Shown here one piece after another: positions 52,427-63,185 of a stretch of 64,000 nucleotides of DNA. Each line of letters starts with the position of its first letter. Position 1 is the first letter of the stretch. The notes beneath the pieces were generated by a model, which saw only the letters and a list, made by a program, of their open reading frames with translations, was not told the DNA's origin and searched no databases. A program made the position numbers and the translations under genes. Source of the stretch: an uncultured Bacteroides sp. (GTDB lineage: Bacteria > Bacteroidota > Bacteroidia > Bacteroidales > Bacteroidaceae); NCBI GenBank assembly GCA_944322345.1, contig CALUOO010000002.1:248001-312000 (forward strand). The letters are read 5' to 3'.

Positions 52427-53770
52427 TTATTTACAGATTGCGCAACCTTGGCATTTGTTCAGCTCTCCCCGAAAACGTTTTTCTACTAATAGATGTAAGC
52501 GATCTTTTAACGCTTCCAATCGGATGGTGTCAATGACCTCGTTGACGAAAGCAAACATCAGTAACAGGCGGGCTTCCTTTTCAGAGATTCCTCTTGCACG
52601 CATGTAAAATAAAGCATTTTCATCTAGTTGGCCGACTGTAGCTCCATGCGAGCATTTCACATCATCTGCATAAATTTCCAATTGAGGTTGTGTATACATA
52701 CGCGCCTCGCGTGTTGCACAGAGATTCCGATTCGTCTGTTGTGAACTTGTATGCTGTGCTCCCGGGCGAACTAAAACAAGTCCAGCAAAAGCTCCCACAG
52801 ATTGTTCGTCAAGTACGTATTTAAACAATTCATTACTTGTGCAATTAGGTACGGCATGGTCTATTGATGTGTGATTGTCTACATGTTGGTTGCCGTCTGC
52901 TATAGCCATTCCGCAAAGATTTATCTCTGCTCCTTCACCAGCCAACAATACTTCGGTGGTATTACGGGTTGTACCATTGTTTAGAGTCATGCCATTCAGT
53001 AATACATTACTGCCGGCTTCTTGTCTCACATACAGGTTGCTGATACGGACGGTACTGGTATGGTTCTCTTCCAGTTCGTACAAGTCAAATACTGCATTTC
53101 TTCCGACAAATGCTTCTATGACCTGTGTGGCTACAAAGTTTACGCTATCCATTGCATGGTCACACATTAGCAAACGTGCTTGTGCACCTTCTTCAAGTAT
53201 TATTAACACGCGTCTGTTTACCATGAAGTTGACATCTGCACGGAGTATATTTACCAGTTGAATAGGCTTCTCTACTACCACATTCTTCGGAACATACAAA
53301 ACTACACCGTCTTGTGTAAATGCTGTATTAAAAGCGGTAATACCATCTTTTGAAGTATCTGCCAACTGAGCATAATAGTTCTTTATGAGTTCAGGATACT
53401 GTTCCGCCACCTCCTTCAGACTGCCAAAAATAACGCCCTCTGGCAAATGTCCTTTGGGAAGCGCTTTGCTGTAAAAAGCATCATTTACCACAAAGTAAAG
53501 TGCCGTACTCATGTTTGGTACGTCACATTTGAACACTTCATACGGATTTACCGGAATATCTAGTCGGTTCAGGTTCAGTCCATAATCCGGCTCAAAATAT
53601 TTGCTTACATCCGTATATTTATATTTCTCCATTTTGCGGGTTGGAAACCCCAGCCGCTCAAAATCAGCAAAGGCGGTGGCACGTGGCACATTCAGTACCT
53701 CGGCACTATGCTTGCAGATCATGGCTTCTGTTTGAGAGAATAGTTCTATATATTGTTGTTCAGCATTCAT
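52427..53770 (-). CDS. sufD: Fe-S assembly scaffold subunit SufD
   Basis: This 447-residue partner of SufB in the SufBC2D scaffold has a right-handed beta-helix core with the SufD/SufB C-terminal signature CSHGATVGQLDENALFYMRARG (read in parts), where the His takes part in cluster formation. The N terminus is helical (EAMICKHSAEVLNVPRATAF). It begins 3 bp after the sufC stop, so translation is coupled. Cys residues at the very end (CQGCAICK) are unusual and could bind metal; I cannot say whether they are conserved. Confidence 0.93.
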   Translation of the reverse strand: MNAEQQYIELFSQTEAMICKHSAEVLNVPRATAFADFERLGFPTRKMEKYKYTDVSKYFEPDYGLNLNRLDIPVNPYEVFKCDVPNMSTALYFVVNDAFYSKALPKGHLPEGVIFGSLKEVAEQYPELIKNYYAQLADTSKDGITAFNTAFTQDGVVLYVPKNVVVEKPIQLVNILRADVNFMVNRRVLIILEEGAQARLLMCDHAMDSVNFVATQVIEAFVGRNAVFDLYELEENHTSTVRISNLYVRQEAGSNVLLNGMTLNNGTTRNTTEVLLAGEGAEINLCGMAIADGNQHVDNHTSIDHAVPNCTSNELFKYVLDEQSVGAFAGLVLVRPGAQHTSSQQTNRNLCATREARMYTQPQLEIYADDVKCSHGATVGQLDENALFYMRARGISEKEARLLLMFAFVNEVIDTIRLEALKDRLHLLVEKRFRGELNKCQGCAICK

Positions 53771-53772
53771 TC

Positions 53773-54525
53773 TTATTCACCTAATTCTTTCTTAATCCAG
53801 TCGTATCCTTTTTCTTCTAATTCCAAGGCCAATTCTGGTCCTGCAGTCTTTACAATCCGGCCTTTGTAAAGTACATGTACAATATCAGGTTTGATATAGT
53901 CGAGCAAACGCTGATAGTGAGTAATGACGATTGTACTTGTTTCTGGAGTTTTTAGCTTGTTCACTCCTTCTGCCACAATGCGTAGTGCATCGATATCCAG
54001 GCCGGAGTCTGTTTCGTCAAGAATGCTCAGACGAGGTTCGAGCATAGCCATTTGAAAAATCTCATTCCGTTTTTTCTCTCCTCCCGAAAATCCTTCATTC
54101 ACGGAACGGTTTGCCAGTTTGTTATCTAATTCCACTACTGCACGTTTTTCACGCATCAACTTAAGGAATTCGCTGGCTGTCAGTGCTGGAAGTCCTTTAT
54201 ATTTACGTTGTTCGTTTACTGCGGCGCGCATAAAGTTTACCATGCTTACACCTGGAATCTCCACCGGATACTGAAAACTGAGAAAGATTCCTTCGTGGCT
54301 ACGGTCTTCAGGACTTAAATCCAGCAGATTCTTGCCGTAAAAAGTAACAGTACCTTTTGTTACTTCAAATGCCGGATTCCCTACTAATACAGATGATAAT
54401 GTACTTTTGCCCGAACCGTTGGGCCCCATAATAGCGTGTACTTCACCCGGCTTTACCGTAAGGTTAATGCCCTTCAATATTTCTTTGCCATTAATGTTGG
54501 CATGTAAGTCTTTTATCTCTAACAT
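53773..54525 (-). CDS. sufC: SUF system ATPase SufC
   Basis: This is a 250-residue soluble ABC ATPase. Walker A is GPNGSGKSTLSS (about 36), the Q-loop is SFQYPVEIPGV, the SufC-type signature is EGFSGGEKKRNEI, and Walker B LSILDETDSGLDIDAL carries the SufC-specific Glu-Thr-Asp. It drives conformational change in the SufBC2D complex. It lies between sufB (36 bp upstream) and sufD (3 bp downstream), as in the standard operon. Confidence 0.96.
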   Translation of the reverse strand: MLEIKDLHANINGKEILKGINLTVKPGEVHAIMGPNGSGKSTLSSVLVGNPAFEVTKGTVTFYGKNLLDLSPEDRSHEGIFLSFQYPVEIPGVSMVNFMRAAVNEQRKYKGLPALTASEFLKLMREKRAVVELDNKLANRSVNEGFSGGEKKRNEIFQMAMLEPRLSILDETDSGLDIDALRIVAEGVNKLKTPETSTIVITHYQRLLDYIKPDIVHVLYKGRIVKTAGPELALELEEKGYDWIKKELGE

Positions 54526-54561
54526 AATTTCAGCTAATTCTTAATCTAAATATTCTTTGTT

Positions 54562-56022
54562 TTATCCCACACTTCCCTCTAATGAGATGGTTAGCAGTTT
54601 CTGTGCTTCAACAGCAAATTCCATTGGAAGCTTATTAAGCACTTCTTTTGCATATCCGTTTACAATCAGTCCGATTGCATCTTCTGTAGAAATGCCTCGT
54701 TGATTGCAATAGAAAATCTGATCTTCACTGATTTTACTGGTTGTTGCTTCGTGTTCCACAACTGCCGTTTCATTGTGAATATCCATATAAGGGAATGTAT
54801 GTGCTCCACATTTATCGCCTAACAACAGTGAATCGCATTGGCTGTAGTTTCGGGCATTATCTGCTTTCTCTGCTACACGTACCAATCCGCGATAAGAATT
54901 CTCACTTCGTCCGGCAGATATACCTTTACTTACAATAGTACTGCGGGTATTCTTTCCGAGATGAATCATTTTTGTTCCTGTATCCGCCTGCTGATAGTTG
55001 TTGGTTACAGCTACTGAGTAGAATTCAGCTGTAGAGTTATCCCCTGACAGAATGCAGGAAGGATATTTCCATGTGATTGCCGAACCTGTTTCTACCTGAG
55101 TCCAGGATAATTTGCTATTTACTCCCTTGCAATTGCCACGTTTGGTCACAAAATTATAAACGCCTCCTTTTCCCTCGGCATCTCCCGGATACCAGTTCTG
55201 TACTGTACTGTATTTTACCTCTGCACGATCGTGTACTACAATTTCTACAATGGCTGCATGCAATTGGTTCTCATCACGCATGGGGGCTGTACATCCTTCC
55301 AGATAAGATACATACGAATCATCATCGGCTACAATAAGTGTACGCTCAAACTGACCGGTATTACGGGCATTGATACGGAAATACGTAGAAAGTTCCATTG
55401 GACAGCGTACCCCTTTGGGAATATAAACAAACGATCCGTCAGAGAAAACGGCAGAGTTTAAAGCTGCAAAGAAATTATCACGATAGCCGACAACCGATCC
55501 AAGATATTTTTTTACCAAGTCAGGATGTTCGCGCACAGCTTCACTGAATGAGCAGAAAATAATTCCTTTCTCCATCAGGGTCTCTTTGAATGTGGTTTTT
55601 ACCGAGACCGAGTCCATTACGGCATCTACAGCCATTCCGCTCAATGCCATCTGCTCTTCTAGTGGAATGCCAAGCTTATTGAATGTCTTGATTAGCTCCG
55701 GATCCACATCATCCATACTTTTGGGACCCTCCTTTTTCTTGGTAGGATCTGCATAATACGAGATAGCCTGATAGTCAATTTCTGGGATACGCAAATGTGC
55801 CCATGTTGGCATCTCCAATGTCAGCCAATGACGATATGCTTTCAGACGGAACTCCAACAGCCAGTCTGGTTCATTCTTCTTGGAAGAAATCAGACGGATA
55901 ATATCTTCGTTAAGTCCTCGCTCAATAATGTCAGTATGTACTTCTGTAGTGAATCCATACTTGTATTTTTCCTGTGTCAGTTCCTTTACATATTTATTGG
56001 GCTCTTCCTGTTGCATCTTCAT
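54562..56022 (-). CDS. sufB: Fe-S assembly scaffold subunit SufB
   Basis: This 486-residue scaffold core receives sulfur and iron and builds the nascent cluster with SufD. It contains the conserved [12 protein letters not shown] and [13 protein letters not shown] segments, the [20 protein letters not shown] block, and the C-terminal [19 protein letters not shown] with the cluster-linked Cys. Length is typical. Its first 29 bp overlap the 3' end of cvpA, so the two are translationally coupled and the suf operon is probably driven from the cvpA promoter (56622-56590). Confidence 0.96.
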   Translation of the reverse strand: MKMQQEEPNKYVKELTQEKYKYGFTTEVHTDIIERGLNEDIIRLISSKKNEPDWLLEFRLKAYRHWLTLEMPTWAHLRIPEIDYQAISYYADPTKKKEGPKSMDDVDPELIKTFNKLGIPLEEQMALSGMAVDAVMDSVSVKTTFKETLMEKGIIFCSFSEAVREHPDLVKKYLGSVVGYRDNFFAALNSAVFSDGSFVYIPKGVRCPMELSTYFRINARNTGQFERTLIVADDDSYVSYLEGCTAPMRDENQLHAAIVEIVVHDRAEVKYSTVQNWYPGDAEGKGGVYNFVTKRGNCKGVNSKLSWTQVETGSAITWKYPSCILSGDNSTAEFYSVAVTNNYQQADTGTKMIHLGKNTRSTIVSKGISAGRSENSYRGLVRVAEKADNARNYSQCDSLLLGDKCGAHTFPYMDIHNETAVVEHEATTSKISEDQIFYCNQRGISTEDAIGLIVNGYAKEVLNKLPMEFAVEAQKLLTISLEGSVG

Positions 56023-56524
56023 TCTGTAATATATATTGTTGTGTTATATTTTTTGCTACGGGGATAAATATCCCTGCAAAAGCTTTCATTGGGTAATATA
56101 ACAATGACTCTCTTTTTTTTGTTTTTTCTATTAACTTATTATCACTATCTACAAACTCAAGTACGCCAATAAACAGACTTATTAGTAGCAAAAATTTAAC
56201 AGCTCCCAGCACACCTCCCAACAAGCGGTTCAACCATCCAAGGTAGATAACATCCATCAGCTTGGTGAGCAGCAATGCTATCAACGTAAAAAGAATAGGT
56301 ACGGCTATCCAGATGGCGATGAAAGAGACAATTTGGGCTGCTGTCATCGAATCTGTCAGTGTAGGGCAGAGCTTTTCGGCTAGTGACGTATACAGAGCTT
56401 TTGCTGCTAACAATCCGACTATCAGACCTAGAATAGCTGCTAGTTGCCGTATAAATCCTTTGATAAATCCGATTACGGTTCCTGCTGCTACTATTACAAG
56501 GATAATAATGTCAATAGTCTCCAC
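55994..56524 (-). CDS. CvpA family membrane protein
   Basis: This 176-residue protein has four predicted membrane helices: [58 protein letters not shown] and [18 protein letters not shown]. The N-terminal [20 protein letters not shown] matches the CvpA (colicin V production) family. CvpA proteins are linked to envelope function and purine/bile stress in other bacteria; the role is not settled. It is the first gene of the cvpA-sufBCDS unit and overlaps sufB by 29 bp, an order that may couple envelope state to Fe-S assembly. Confidence 0.88.
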   Translation of the reverse strand: METIDIIILVIVAAGTVIGFIKGFIRQLAAILGLIVGLLAAKALYTSLAEKLCPTLTDSMTAAQIVSFIAIWIAVPILFTLIALLLTKLMDVIYLGWLNRLLGGVLGAVKFLLLISLFIGVLEFVDSDNKLIEKTKKRESLLYYPMKAFAGIFIPVAKNITQQYILQNEDATGRAQ

Positions 56525-56589
56525 TGTTTGAGTTTTACGTTATAGGTTATGAGTTTTCTGTTGCTAATCTATATGGTTTAGTCATTTCG

Positions 56590-56622
56590 CTAAAGTAGTA
56601 AGGCTTTTCCGGATTTCTCAAA
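56590..56622 (-). promoter_or_regulatory. Promoter of cvpA-sufBCDS
   Basis: On the minus strand TTTG (56622-56619), a 21-bp spacer, and TACTTTAG (56597-56590), one mismatch from consensus. Transcription would begin about 56583. Confidence 0.5.
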
Positions 56623-56680
56623 GTTCAGATCACTTATAGCTTAAAATGCTTATAACTTAAAGTTTACAACACAAAACTCA

Positions 56681-56728
56681 AAAAAGGCGGTAAGGTGGTG
56701 TTTTAAGCATACCACACATTACCACCTT
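56681..56728 (-). terminator. Terminator of the rimP-nusA-infB operon
   Basis: On the minus strand an imperfect 13-bp stem (GGTGGTAA against TTACCGCC; 56727-56712 with 56695-56685) is followed by CTTTTTTGAG. It separates infB from cvpA. Confidence 0.75.
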
Positions 56729-56781
56729 TATATTTTTTATGCCATATATTGTTTCAATGTGATGGCACTTTGAGTCTACTC

Positions 56782-59700
56782 TTATAAAGTCTGTTTCACT
56801 TCAACTTCCTCGAACGTCTCAATTACGTCACCCACCTTCATATCATTGCAGTTTACAAGGCTGATACCACATTCAAAATTAGTACCAACTTCTTTCACAT
56901 CGTCCTTGAAACGTTTCAGTGCATTGATATTGCCGGTAAAGATTACAATACCGTCGCGTATCAGACGTGCCTTGTCGCTTCGTTTCACCTTTCCTGTCTT
57001 CACCATAGCACCTGCCACGATGCCCACTTTGGTAATATTGAACACTTCACGTACTTCAATAGTAGCAGTAACCTGCTCTTTCAGTTCTGGTGCCAACATA
57101 CCTTCCATAGCCGACTTCACTTCTTCTATCGCATCGTAGATGACTGAGTATTTGCGGATATCTACTCCCTCTTGTTCTGCCATCTTAGCGGCAGCTCCCG
57201 AAGGACGTACCTGGAATCCAACGATAATAGCATCCGAAGCAGCGGCAAGAGATACATCTGATTCTGAAATCTGTCCGACTCCCTTGTGTATTACATTTAC
57301 CTGTATCTGTTCGGTAGATAGTTTGATCAGTGAATCGCTCAAGGCTTCGACAGAACCGTCCACGTCTCCTTTGACGATAATGTTCAACTCTTGGAAATTG
57401 CCTAAGGCTATACGACGTCCCAGCTCATCCAATGTCAGGATCTTCTGTGTACGCAATCCTTGCTCACGTGCCAGCTGCTCACGTTTGTTTGTGATTTCAC
57501 GGGCCTCCTGTTCATTCTCAACTACATGGAATGTATCGCCGGCTGCTGGTGCACCGTTCAATCCTAAAATCAATGCCGGTTCGGCCGGACCTGCCTCTTT
57601 GATGCGTTGGTTACGCTCATTGAACATCGCTTTTACACGACCGTAATTTGTTCCAGCCAATACGATATCGCCAACTTTCAGTGTACCATTTGAAACCAAT
57701 ACGGTAGCTACATACCCACGACCTTTATCCAATGATGATTCAATAATAGAACCTGTAGCGTTGCGGTTTGGGTTGGCTTTCAGTTCAAGCATTTCGGCTT
57801 CCAGCAACACTTTTTCCAGCAGTTCTTCCACTCCGATACCTTTCTTTGCCGAAATATCCTGCGATTGGTATTTACCTCCCCATTCTTCTACGAGGAAGTT
57901 CATATTAGCCAGTTCTTCCTTGATTTTGTCCGGGTTGGCCGTTGGCTTATCTATTTTGTTGATAGCGAATACAATAGGAACTCCCGCAGCCATTGCATGG
58001 TTGATCGCTTCTTTGGTTTGCGGCATCACGTTGTCGTCGGCAGCCACAATGATGATGGCAATATCAGTTACTTTCGCACCACGTGCACGCATAGCGGTAA
58101 ACGCTTCGTGTCCCGGTGTATCGAGGAATGTGATACGGCGTCCGTCTTCCAACTTCACGTTATATGCACCGATGTGCTGTGTAATACCTCCGGCTTCACC
58201 GGCAATTACATTTGCCTTACGGATATAGTCGAGCAATGATGTCTTACCATGATCGACATGTCCCATCACCGTTACAATAGGAGCACGTGGCAATAGGTCT
58301 TCCGGATTGTCTTCCTCTTCCACAATGGCTTGTGCTACTTCGGCACTGACATATTCTGTCTTGAATCCGAATTCTTCTGCTACCAGATTAATGGTTTCTG
58401 CGTCCAGACGTTGGTTGATGGAAACCATGATACCAATGCTCATGCAGGTTGCAATTACTTGGTTGACAGATATGTTCATCATTGTAGCCAGCTCGTTTGC
58501 TGTTACAAATTCTGTCAGCTTCAATACTTTGCTTTCAGCCATTTCCTGATCTTCCAGCTCGTGCATACGGTTGGAAGCCTGTTCTCTTTTTTCTTTACGG
58601 TATTTGGCTGCTTTATTTTTTCCTTTGGATGTCAGTCGTGCCAATGTTTCTTTTACCTGCTTGGCAACATCTTCCTCGCTGACTTCCTGCTTAATGACTG
58701 GTTTTTTGAAGCGTTCCTTGTTTTTCTTTCCGCTTCCCTGAGCATTATTAGCTGCATTTTTGGTGTTCTGCGTATTTGGCTTGGATTTTCCAAAGCTGGT
58801 AGCAGCTACATCATTTACGTCTACTTTTTCTTTGTTGATTCGGTTTCTTTTCTTCTTTCCGCCGTTTTCTATACCATCTTTCGTGCCGTCTTTAGCCAGT
58901 TTGCTGTCTTCCTTACGGATTTCTTTGATGATGGCTTCTTTCATCTGGCGTTTCTGGTCCTGACGAATCTTCTCCTTTTCTTCACGTTCACGACGTTTTT
59001 CTTCTTTCGATTTCTTTTTCGGACGTGTAGACTGATTCAGCGCAGCAAGGTCAATCTGACCAATAACATTGATCTTCGCTCCAAGTTCCGGCTGGCGGAT
59101 TTTGAAGACTCTGTCTTCTTTTGTGTCCATCTTTCCTTCTGTCTGAACTTCCGGTAGGGCAGTCTTTGGCTTAGTTTCTTCCACATCTGGAACTGTTTCT
59201 ACGACTGTTTCCGGCTCTTCTTTTTCATTCTGTGCATTCTCCATTACTTCTTCTTTCGCCTTTTCCTGTGTTTTTTCCATTTCTATTTCAGTTGCAGCAG
59301 CTGTTTCTACAGTGGCCACTGGCTCTTCTGCTACTGTTGCCTCGGCTTTCACCTCGATTTCATCTTTTTTTATAGCAGGTTCTACCGGAACAGCCTGTTC
59401 TGCTTCTGTCTGTTCATTTTTCTTTTCAGGCTCTTTAGCCGTTTTTTTACCCACTTTGTCTAAATCTATTTTTCCGACAGGTTTAAACTTCGGACGTGCA
59501 TCCTCAGGCACAACCGTCTTGATTACATTGTCCACTTTCTCCGGTTCCTTGTCAAAACCCTCAATGGAGACAGAGGCCTTGTTGCGTTCCTTATTCTGAC
59601 GTTCCTGAATGAAACGTTCCGATTCAATTCTAAGATTCTTGTCTGTGCTAAACTCTTTTACGAGCATCGCATATTGCTCTTCGCTAATCTTGGTATTAGG

Positions 59701-59799
59701 ATTCGCCTCAACGGTGTACCCTTTCTTTTGCAGGAACTCAACTACCGTCGCGATTCCTACGTTTAAATCTCTTGTAACTTTGTTTAACCTTATCGTCAT
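56782..59799 (-). CDS. infB: Translation initiation factor IF-2
   Basis: This 1005-residue GTPase brings initiator tRNA to the ribosome. It has an N-terminal IF2N motif ([20 protein letters not shown]), then about 400 residues rich in Lys and Glu, a second IF2N ([20 protein letters not shown]), and the G domain from about 512: GHVDHGKTS (G1), [15 protein letters not shown] (G3), [12 protein letters not shown] (G4). Domains II, III and the C-terminal fMet-tRNA-binding domain ([16 protein letters not shown]) follow. It is the last gene of rimP-nusA-infB, with a hairpin (59850-59894) in the nusA-infB gap and a terminator after it. Confidence 0.97.
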   Translation of the reverse strand: MTIRLNKVTRDLNVGIATVVEFLQKKGYTVEANPNTKISEEQYAMLVKEFSTDKNLRIESERFIQERQNKERNKASVSIEGFDKEPEKVDNVIKTVVPEDARPKFKPVGKIDLDKVGKKTAKEPEKKNEQTEAEQAVPVEPAIKKDEIEVKAEATVAEEPVATVETAAATEIEMEKTQEKAKEEVMENAQNEKEEPETVVETVPDVEETKPKTALPEVQTEGKMDTKEDRVFKIRQPELGAKINVIGQIDLAALNQSTRPKKKSKEEKRREREEKEKIRQDQKRQMKEAIIKEIRKEDSKLAKDGTKDGIENGGKKKRNRINKEKVDVNDVAATSFGKSKPNTQNTKNAANNAQGSGKKNKERFKKPVIKQEVSEEDVAKQVKETLARLTSKGKNKAAKYRKEKREQASNRMHELEDQEMAESKVLKLTEFVTANELATMMNISVNQVIATCMSIGIMVSINQRLDAETINLVAEEFGFKTEYVSAEVAQAIVEEEDNPEDLLPRAPIVTVMGHVDHGKTSLLDYIRKANVIAGEAGGITQHIGAYNVKLEDGRRITFLDTPGHEAFTAMRARGAKVTDIAIIIVAADDNVMPQTKEAINHAMAAGVPIVFAINKIDKPTANPDKIKEELANMNFLVEEWGGKYQSQDISAKKGIGVEELLEKVLLEAEMLELKANPNRNATGSIIESSLDKGRGYVATVLVSNGTLKVGDIVLAGTNYGRVKAMFNERNQRIKEAGPAEPALILGLNGAPAAGDTFHVVENEQEAREITNKREQLAREQGLRTQKILTLDELGRRIALGNFQELNIIVKGDVDGSVEALSDSLIKLSTEQIQVNVIHKGVGQISESDVSLAAASDAIIVGFQVRPSGAAAKMAEQEGVDIRKYSVIYDAIEEVKSAMEGMLAPELKEQVTATIEVREVFNITKVGIVAGAMVKTGKVKRSDKARLIRDGIVIFTGNINALKRFKDDVKEVGTNFECGISLVNCNDMKVGDVIETFEEVEVKQTL

Positions 59800-59849
59800 A
59801 TTATAAATTTAATGAGTAAATGGAGAATAAGCTGGAATTTTCTGTTCTC

Positions 59850-59894
59850 AAGTTATAAGCCGTTTAGCTTTAATCTTTTACGGCTTATCAACTT
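59850..59894 (-). other. Hairpin in the nusA-infB spacer
   Basis: 59850-59863 pairs with 59880-59894 over 14 bp with one bulged base (core TAAGCCGT/ACGGCTTA), loop about 16 nt. No U-run follows on the minus strand, so it is probably a processing or regulatory stem rather than a terminator. Confidence 0.55.
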
Positions 59895-59906
59895 GTAAAT
59901 TTCTGC

Positions 59907-61187
59907 TTATCCTTGGTTTCCGGCATCGCCGTCTTCTTCAAATTCTGCCTTCAGAATACGGATAACTTCGTCTATGGTCTCCTCTTCCAGGTCGGTCTTT
60001 TCAATCAGCATATCGCGAGGAGCATTCAATACAGATTTTGCTGTATCGATACCGATGGCTTTGATAGCATCGATTACCCAATCGTCTATTTCGTCTCTGA
60101 ACTCGTCCAGATAGATATCTTCATCAGCTACACTGTCGTCAAGCTCACGGAATACGTCGATGGTATATTCGGTCAGCATACTTGCCAACTTGATATTCAT
60201 ACCTCCCTTACCGATAGCCAACGATACTTCTTCCGGTTTCAGGAACGCCTCTGCCTTCTTTTCTTCTTCGTTCAGACGGATGGATGAGATCTTGGCAGGG
60301 CTCAACGCACGCTGAATGAACAATGCAGTATTGGAAGTATAGTTGATGACATCAATATTTTCGTTGCGCAGCTCGCGTACAATACCGTGAATACGGCTTC
60401 CTTTCACACCTACACAGGCTCCTACCGGGTCGATGCGGTCGTCGTAGGATTCTACGGCAATTTTTGCACGTTCACCGGGGATGCGGGCAATTCGTTTGAT
60501 GGTAATCAGTCCGTCGTTGATTTCCGGTACTTCCAGCTCGAACAGGCGTTGCAGGAACACCGGTGATGTACGCGACAGGATAATCTTCGGGTTGTTGTTC
60601 TTGTTGTCAACACGTGCAACAACAGCGCGGGCCGTTTCTCCCTTACGGTAGAAATCACTTGGAATCTGTTCTGTTTTCGGCAGCAACAGTTCGTTGCCCT
60701 CATCATCCAGCAGTAGCATTTCCTTTTTCCAGATTTGATATACTTCTGCATTGATGATGGTTCCTACCTTATCTATATATTTATTGTAAAGACTGTCTTT
60801 TTCCAGTTCCAGAATTTTGGAAGCCAGTGTCTGGCGCAGATTCAGAATCGCACGCCGTCCGAATTTTGAGAAAATCACTTCGTCGGTCACTTCCTCGCCC
60901 ACTTCATAAGAGGCATCAATCTTCTGTGCTTCGCTCAACGGAATCTGCATGTTCGGATTGGTCAGATCTTCATCTGCCACCACTTCACGGTTACGCCATA
61001 TCTCGAAGTCACCCTTGTCCGGGTTCACGATCACGTCGTAATTCTCGTCGGTACCAAACATTTTTGCGATGACACTGCGGAATGACTCTTCCAATACACT
61101 GACCATCGTGGTTCTATCTATATTCTTCAGTTCCTTAAATTCCGAAAAGGTATCAACCAGGCTGATTGTTTCTTCTTTTTTGGCCAT
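59907..61187 (-). CDS. nusA: Transcription elongation/termination factor NusA
   Basis: This 426-residue RNA-polymerase-binding factor has an N-terminal domain that binds polymerase (about 1-125), an S1 domain (KGETARAVVARVDNKNNN, from about 135), then two KH domains (CVGVKGSRIHGIVREL at about 250 and LAIGKGGMNIKLASML at about 315). It ends after the KH domains with an acidic tail (EEDGDAGNQG), so the C-terminal repeats of enteric NusA are absent, as usual in Bacteroidetes. It starts 4 bp after the rimP stop and is followed by infB, the classic order. Confidence 0.96.
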   Translation of the reverse strand: MAKKEETISLVDTFSEFKELKNIDRTTMVSVLEESFRSVIAKMFGTDENYDVIVNPDKGDFEIWRNREVVADEDLTNPNMQIPLSEAQKIDASYEVGEEVTDEVIFSKFGRRAILNLRQTLASKILELEKDSLYNKYIDKVGTIINAEVYQIWKKEMLLLDDEGNELLLPKTEQIPSDFYRKGETARAVVARVDNKNNNPKIILSRTSPVFLQRLFELEVPEINDGLITIKRIARIPGERAKIAVESYDDRIDPVGACVGVKGSRIHGIVRELRNENIDVINYTSNTALFIQRALSPAKISSIRLNEEEKKAEAFLKPEEVSLAIGKGGMNIKLASMLTEYTIDVFRELDDSVADEDIYLDEFRDEIDDWVIDAIKAIGIDTAKSVLNAPRDMLIEKTDLEEETIDEVIRILKAEFEEDGDAGNQG

Positions 61188-61191
61188 AACT

Positions 61192-61659
61192 CTATTTAAA
61201 GTTAATTAAGTATTTAGTATATTTTATTTGCTCGTATGTGAAGGTCTCGTCTTCTTCCACCAGCTTCGGGCGTTTGGCGCCTTCTGGTTTTACCTTCTTT
61301 TGTACGGTTACCGTAAACTTTTCTTCATCGGCGTCTTTCAGCACGCCGTCCAGCTTACGGCCGTCTTTTGTCAGCACTTCCACTTCCTGTCCGATGTGGA
61401 TATAATACTGTTGCAGCACCTTAAAGGGTTGTCCGATACCAGCCGAACCCACTTCCAGTTCATAATCTTCTTCTTCGCGATTCAGTCTCGATTCGATGTA
61501 GCGGCTCAGCTCTACACAATCTTCAATCCACACTCCTTCGGCATGGTCAATCTCAACTACAATCTTATCATCCGTACTTACAGTCACGTCTACAAGGAAA
61601 TAGTCCTTCCCCTTCAGCCACTCTTCAACAATTTGGCTAACAGTTTTTTTTTCTATCAT
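61192..61659 (-). CDS. rimP: Ribosome maturation factor RimP
   Basis: This 155-residue protein is needed for 30S subunit assembly. Its N-terminal domain (DYFLVDVTVSTDDKIVVEID) with the conserved VWIEDCVELSRYIESRLNRE block and its C-terminal Sm-like domain (GQEVEVLTKDGRKLDGVLKD) match the family. It is first in the rimP-nusA-infB operon with a strong promoter (61756-61725). The 4-bp gap to nusA indicates co-translation. Confidence 0.95.
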   Translation of the reverse strand: MIEKKTVSQIVEEWLKGKDYFLVDVTVSTDDKIVVEIDHAEGVWIEDCVELSRYIESRLNREEEDYELEVGSAGIGQPFKVLQQYYIHIGQEVEVLTKDGRKLDGVLKDADEEKFTVTVQKKVKPEGAKRPKLVEEDETFTYEQIKYTKYLINFK

Positions 61660-61724
61660 TTACTCGTTATTAAGAATAAAAAAAGGAGCTTAATCGCCCC
61701 TCCACCTTTCATCCGTTTTCGTTT

Positions 61725-61756
61725 GCAAAGATACAAATAATCTGTTCGTCTACAAA
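61725..61756 (-). promoter_or_regulatory. Promoter of the rimP-nusA-infB operon
   Basis: On the minus strand TTTG (61756-61753), a 20-bp spacer and TATCTTTG (61732-61725), an excellent match. Transcription would begin about 61718, 59 nt before the rimP ATG. Confidence 0.75.
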
Positions 61757-61810
61757 ACATTAACAGAAAAAAGTATGAATTAACCTTGAGAGTTTCTTTG
61801 TTTAGAAGCT

Positions 61811-61840
61811 TTTGGGGTTCTTACTTACTTTGTATCTTTG
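61811..61840 (+). promoter_or_regulatory. Promoter of the NhaC-type antiporter gene
   Basis: TTTG (61811-61814), an 18-bp spacer and TATCTTTG (61833-61840). Transcription would begin about 61847; this puts the start codon at 61880, because the upstream in-frame start at 61838 overlaps the promoter. Confidence 0.75.
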
Positions 61841-61879
61841 CCCCGCGAAATAAAAATAATCTTCCTGAACGAAAAGTAT

Positions 61880-63166
61880 ATGCAAAAAAATGAAGCTGGC
61901 AATTGGTGGGCATTGTCTCCGCTGCTTGTTTTTCTTTGCCTTTATCTGGTTGCCTCCATTCTGGCTGATGATTTCTATAAGGTTCCCATTACAGTGGCAT
62001 TTCTGATTTCTTCCTGTTATGCAATTGTCATTACGCCCAAGCTGTCGTTGGAACAGCGCATTCATCAATTCTCGGCAGGCGCATCCGACAAGAACATACT
62101 TTTCATGCTCTGGATATTTGTGCTGGCAGGGGCTTTTGCGCAAAGTGCCAAGCAAATGGGTGCCATTGATGCGGCAGTCAATCTGACGCTGCATATCCTT
62201 CCCGACAATCTTTTATTGGCAGGTATCTTTCTGGCTGCCTGTTTTATCTCTCTTTCTATCGGCACCAGTGTAGGTACCATTGTCGCCCTGACGCCTGTAG
62301 CTGTCGGGCTGGCCGAAAAGACAGGACTGTCGTTGCCGTTCATGGTCGCCATTGTGGTGGGAGGGGCATTCTTTGGAGATAATCTTTCTTTCATTTCCGA
62401 CACGACCATTGCTTCTACGCGAACGCAGGAATGTGCCATGCGCGATAAGTTTCATGTCAATTTCCTGATTGTCATTCCGGCTGCCGTTATCGTATCGGTC
62501 ATTTATGTTTTTCAGGGGCTATCTGTTGCCACTCCTTCCGATATGCAGCCCACCGAATGGGTGAAGATTATTCCTTATTTCATTGTATTGGGATGTGCCA
62601 TTGCCGGCATGAATGTGATGCGTGTCCTGATTATAGGAATCCTCGCAAACGGACTGATAGGGATAGTGACAAACAGTTTTGACATATTCGGGTGGTTCAA
62701 TGCCATGGGAACAGGTATCACCGGAATGGGTGAGCTTGTCATCATCACGCTGCTGGCAGGCGGGATGCTGGAAATCATACGTTATAACGGGGGAATCACT
62801 TTTGTCATTCAGAAGCTGACTGCACACATCAGTGGAAAGACCGGTGCGGAGCTGAGCATTGCCGTGCTTGTCAGTATAGCCAACCTGTGTACGGCCAACA
62901 ATACGATTGCTATCATCACAATCGGCCCGATAGCCAGAGACATTGCCCGTAAGTTTCACCTCGACCCGCGAAAGACGGCCAGTATTCTGGATACGTTTTC
63001 CTGTCTGATACAAGGCATTATCCCCTACGGAGCACAGATGCTGATAGCTGCCGGACTGGCCAAGATCTCTCCAATCAGCATTATAAGCAATCTTTATTAT
63101 CCGTTCATTATGGGAGTTTGTGCTCTTCTGGCAATCCTCTTACGTTATCCGAGGAAATATTCGTAA
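61880..63166 (+). CDS. Na+/H+ antiporter, NhaC-like family
   Basis: This 428-residue inner-membrane protein has about eleven hydrophobic helices. The family block LSIGTSVGTIVALTPVAVG (about 140) and GGAFFGDNLSFISDTTIAST (about 175) carry the Asp residues used for cation binding in NhaC-type antiporters; a second inverted-repeat half contains CTANNTIAIITIGPIA. Such proteins exchange Na+ for H+ and support pH and salt balance; some relatives take up organic acids, so the substrate is not certain. The ATG at 61880 is fixed by the promoter just upstream. It is convergent with the PspC gene. Confidence 0.87.
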   Translation: MQKNEAGNWWALSPLLVFLCLYLVASILADDFYKVPITVAFLISSCYAIVITPKLSLEQRIHQFSAGASDKNILFMLWIFVLAGAFAQSAKQMGAIDAAVNLTLHILPDNLLLAGIFLAACFISLSIGTSVGTIVALTPVAVGLAEKTGLSLPFMVAIVVGGAFFGDNLSFISDTTIASTRTQECAMRDKFHVNFLIVIPAAVIVSVIYVFQGLSVATPSDMQPTEWVKIIPYFIVLGCAIAGMNVMRVLIIGILANGLIGIVTNSFDIFGWFNAMGTGITGMGELVIITLLAGGMLEIIRYNGGITFVIQKLTAHISGKTGAELSIAVLVSIANLCTANNTIAIITIGPIARDIARKFHLDPRKTASILDTFSCLIQGIIPYGAQMLIAAGLAKISPISIISNLYYPFIMGVCALLAILLRYPRKYS

Positions 63167-63185
63167 GCCATTCTTTTTCGGGGTG

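Noticed and set aside
58330..59157. 275-codon open frame on the plus strand inside infB
   Set aside because: Antisense to the Lys/Glu-rich part of infB; the translation is a Phe/Ser/Cys-rich shadow of that composition with no family features.
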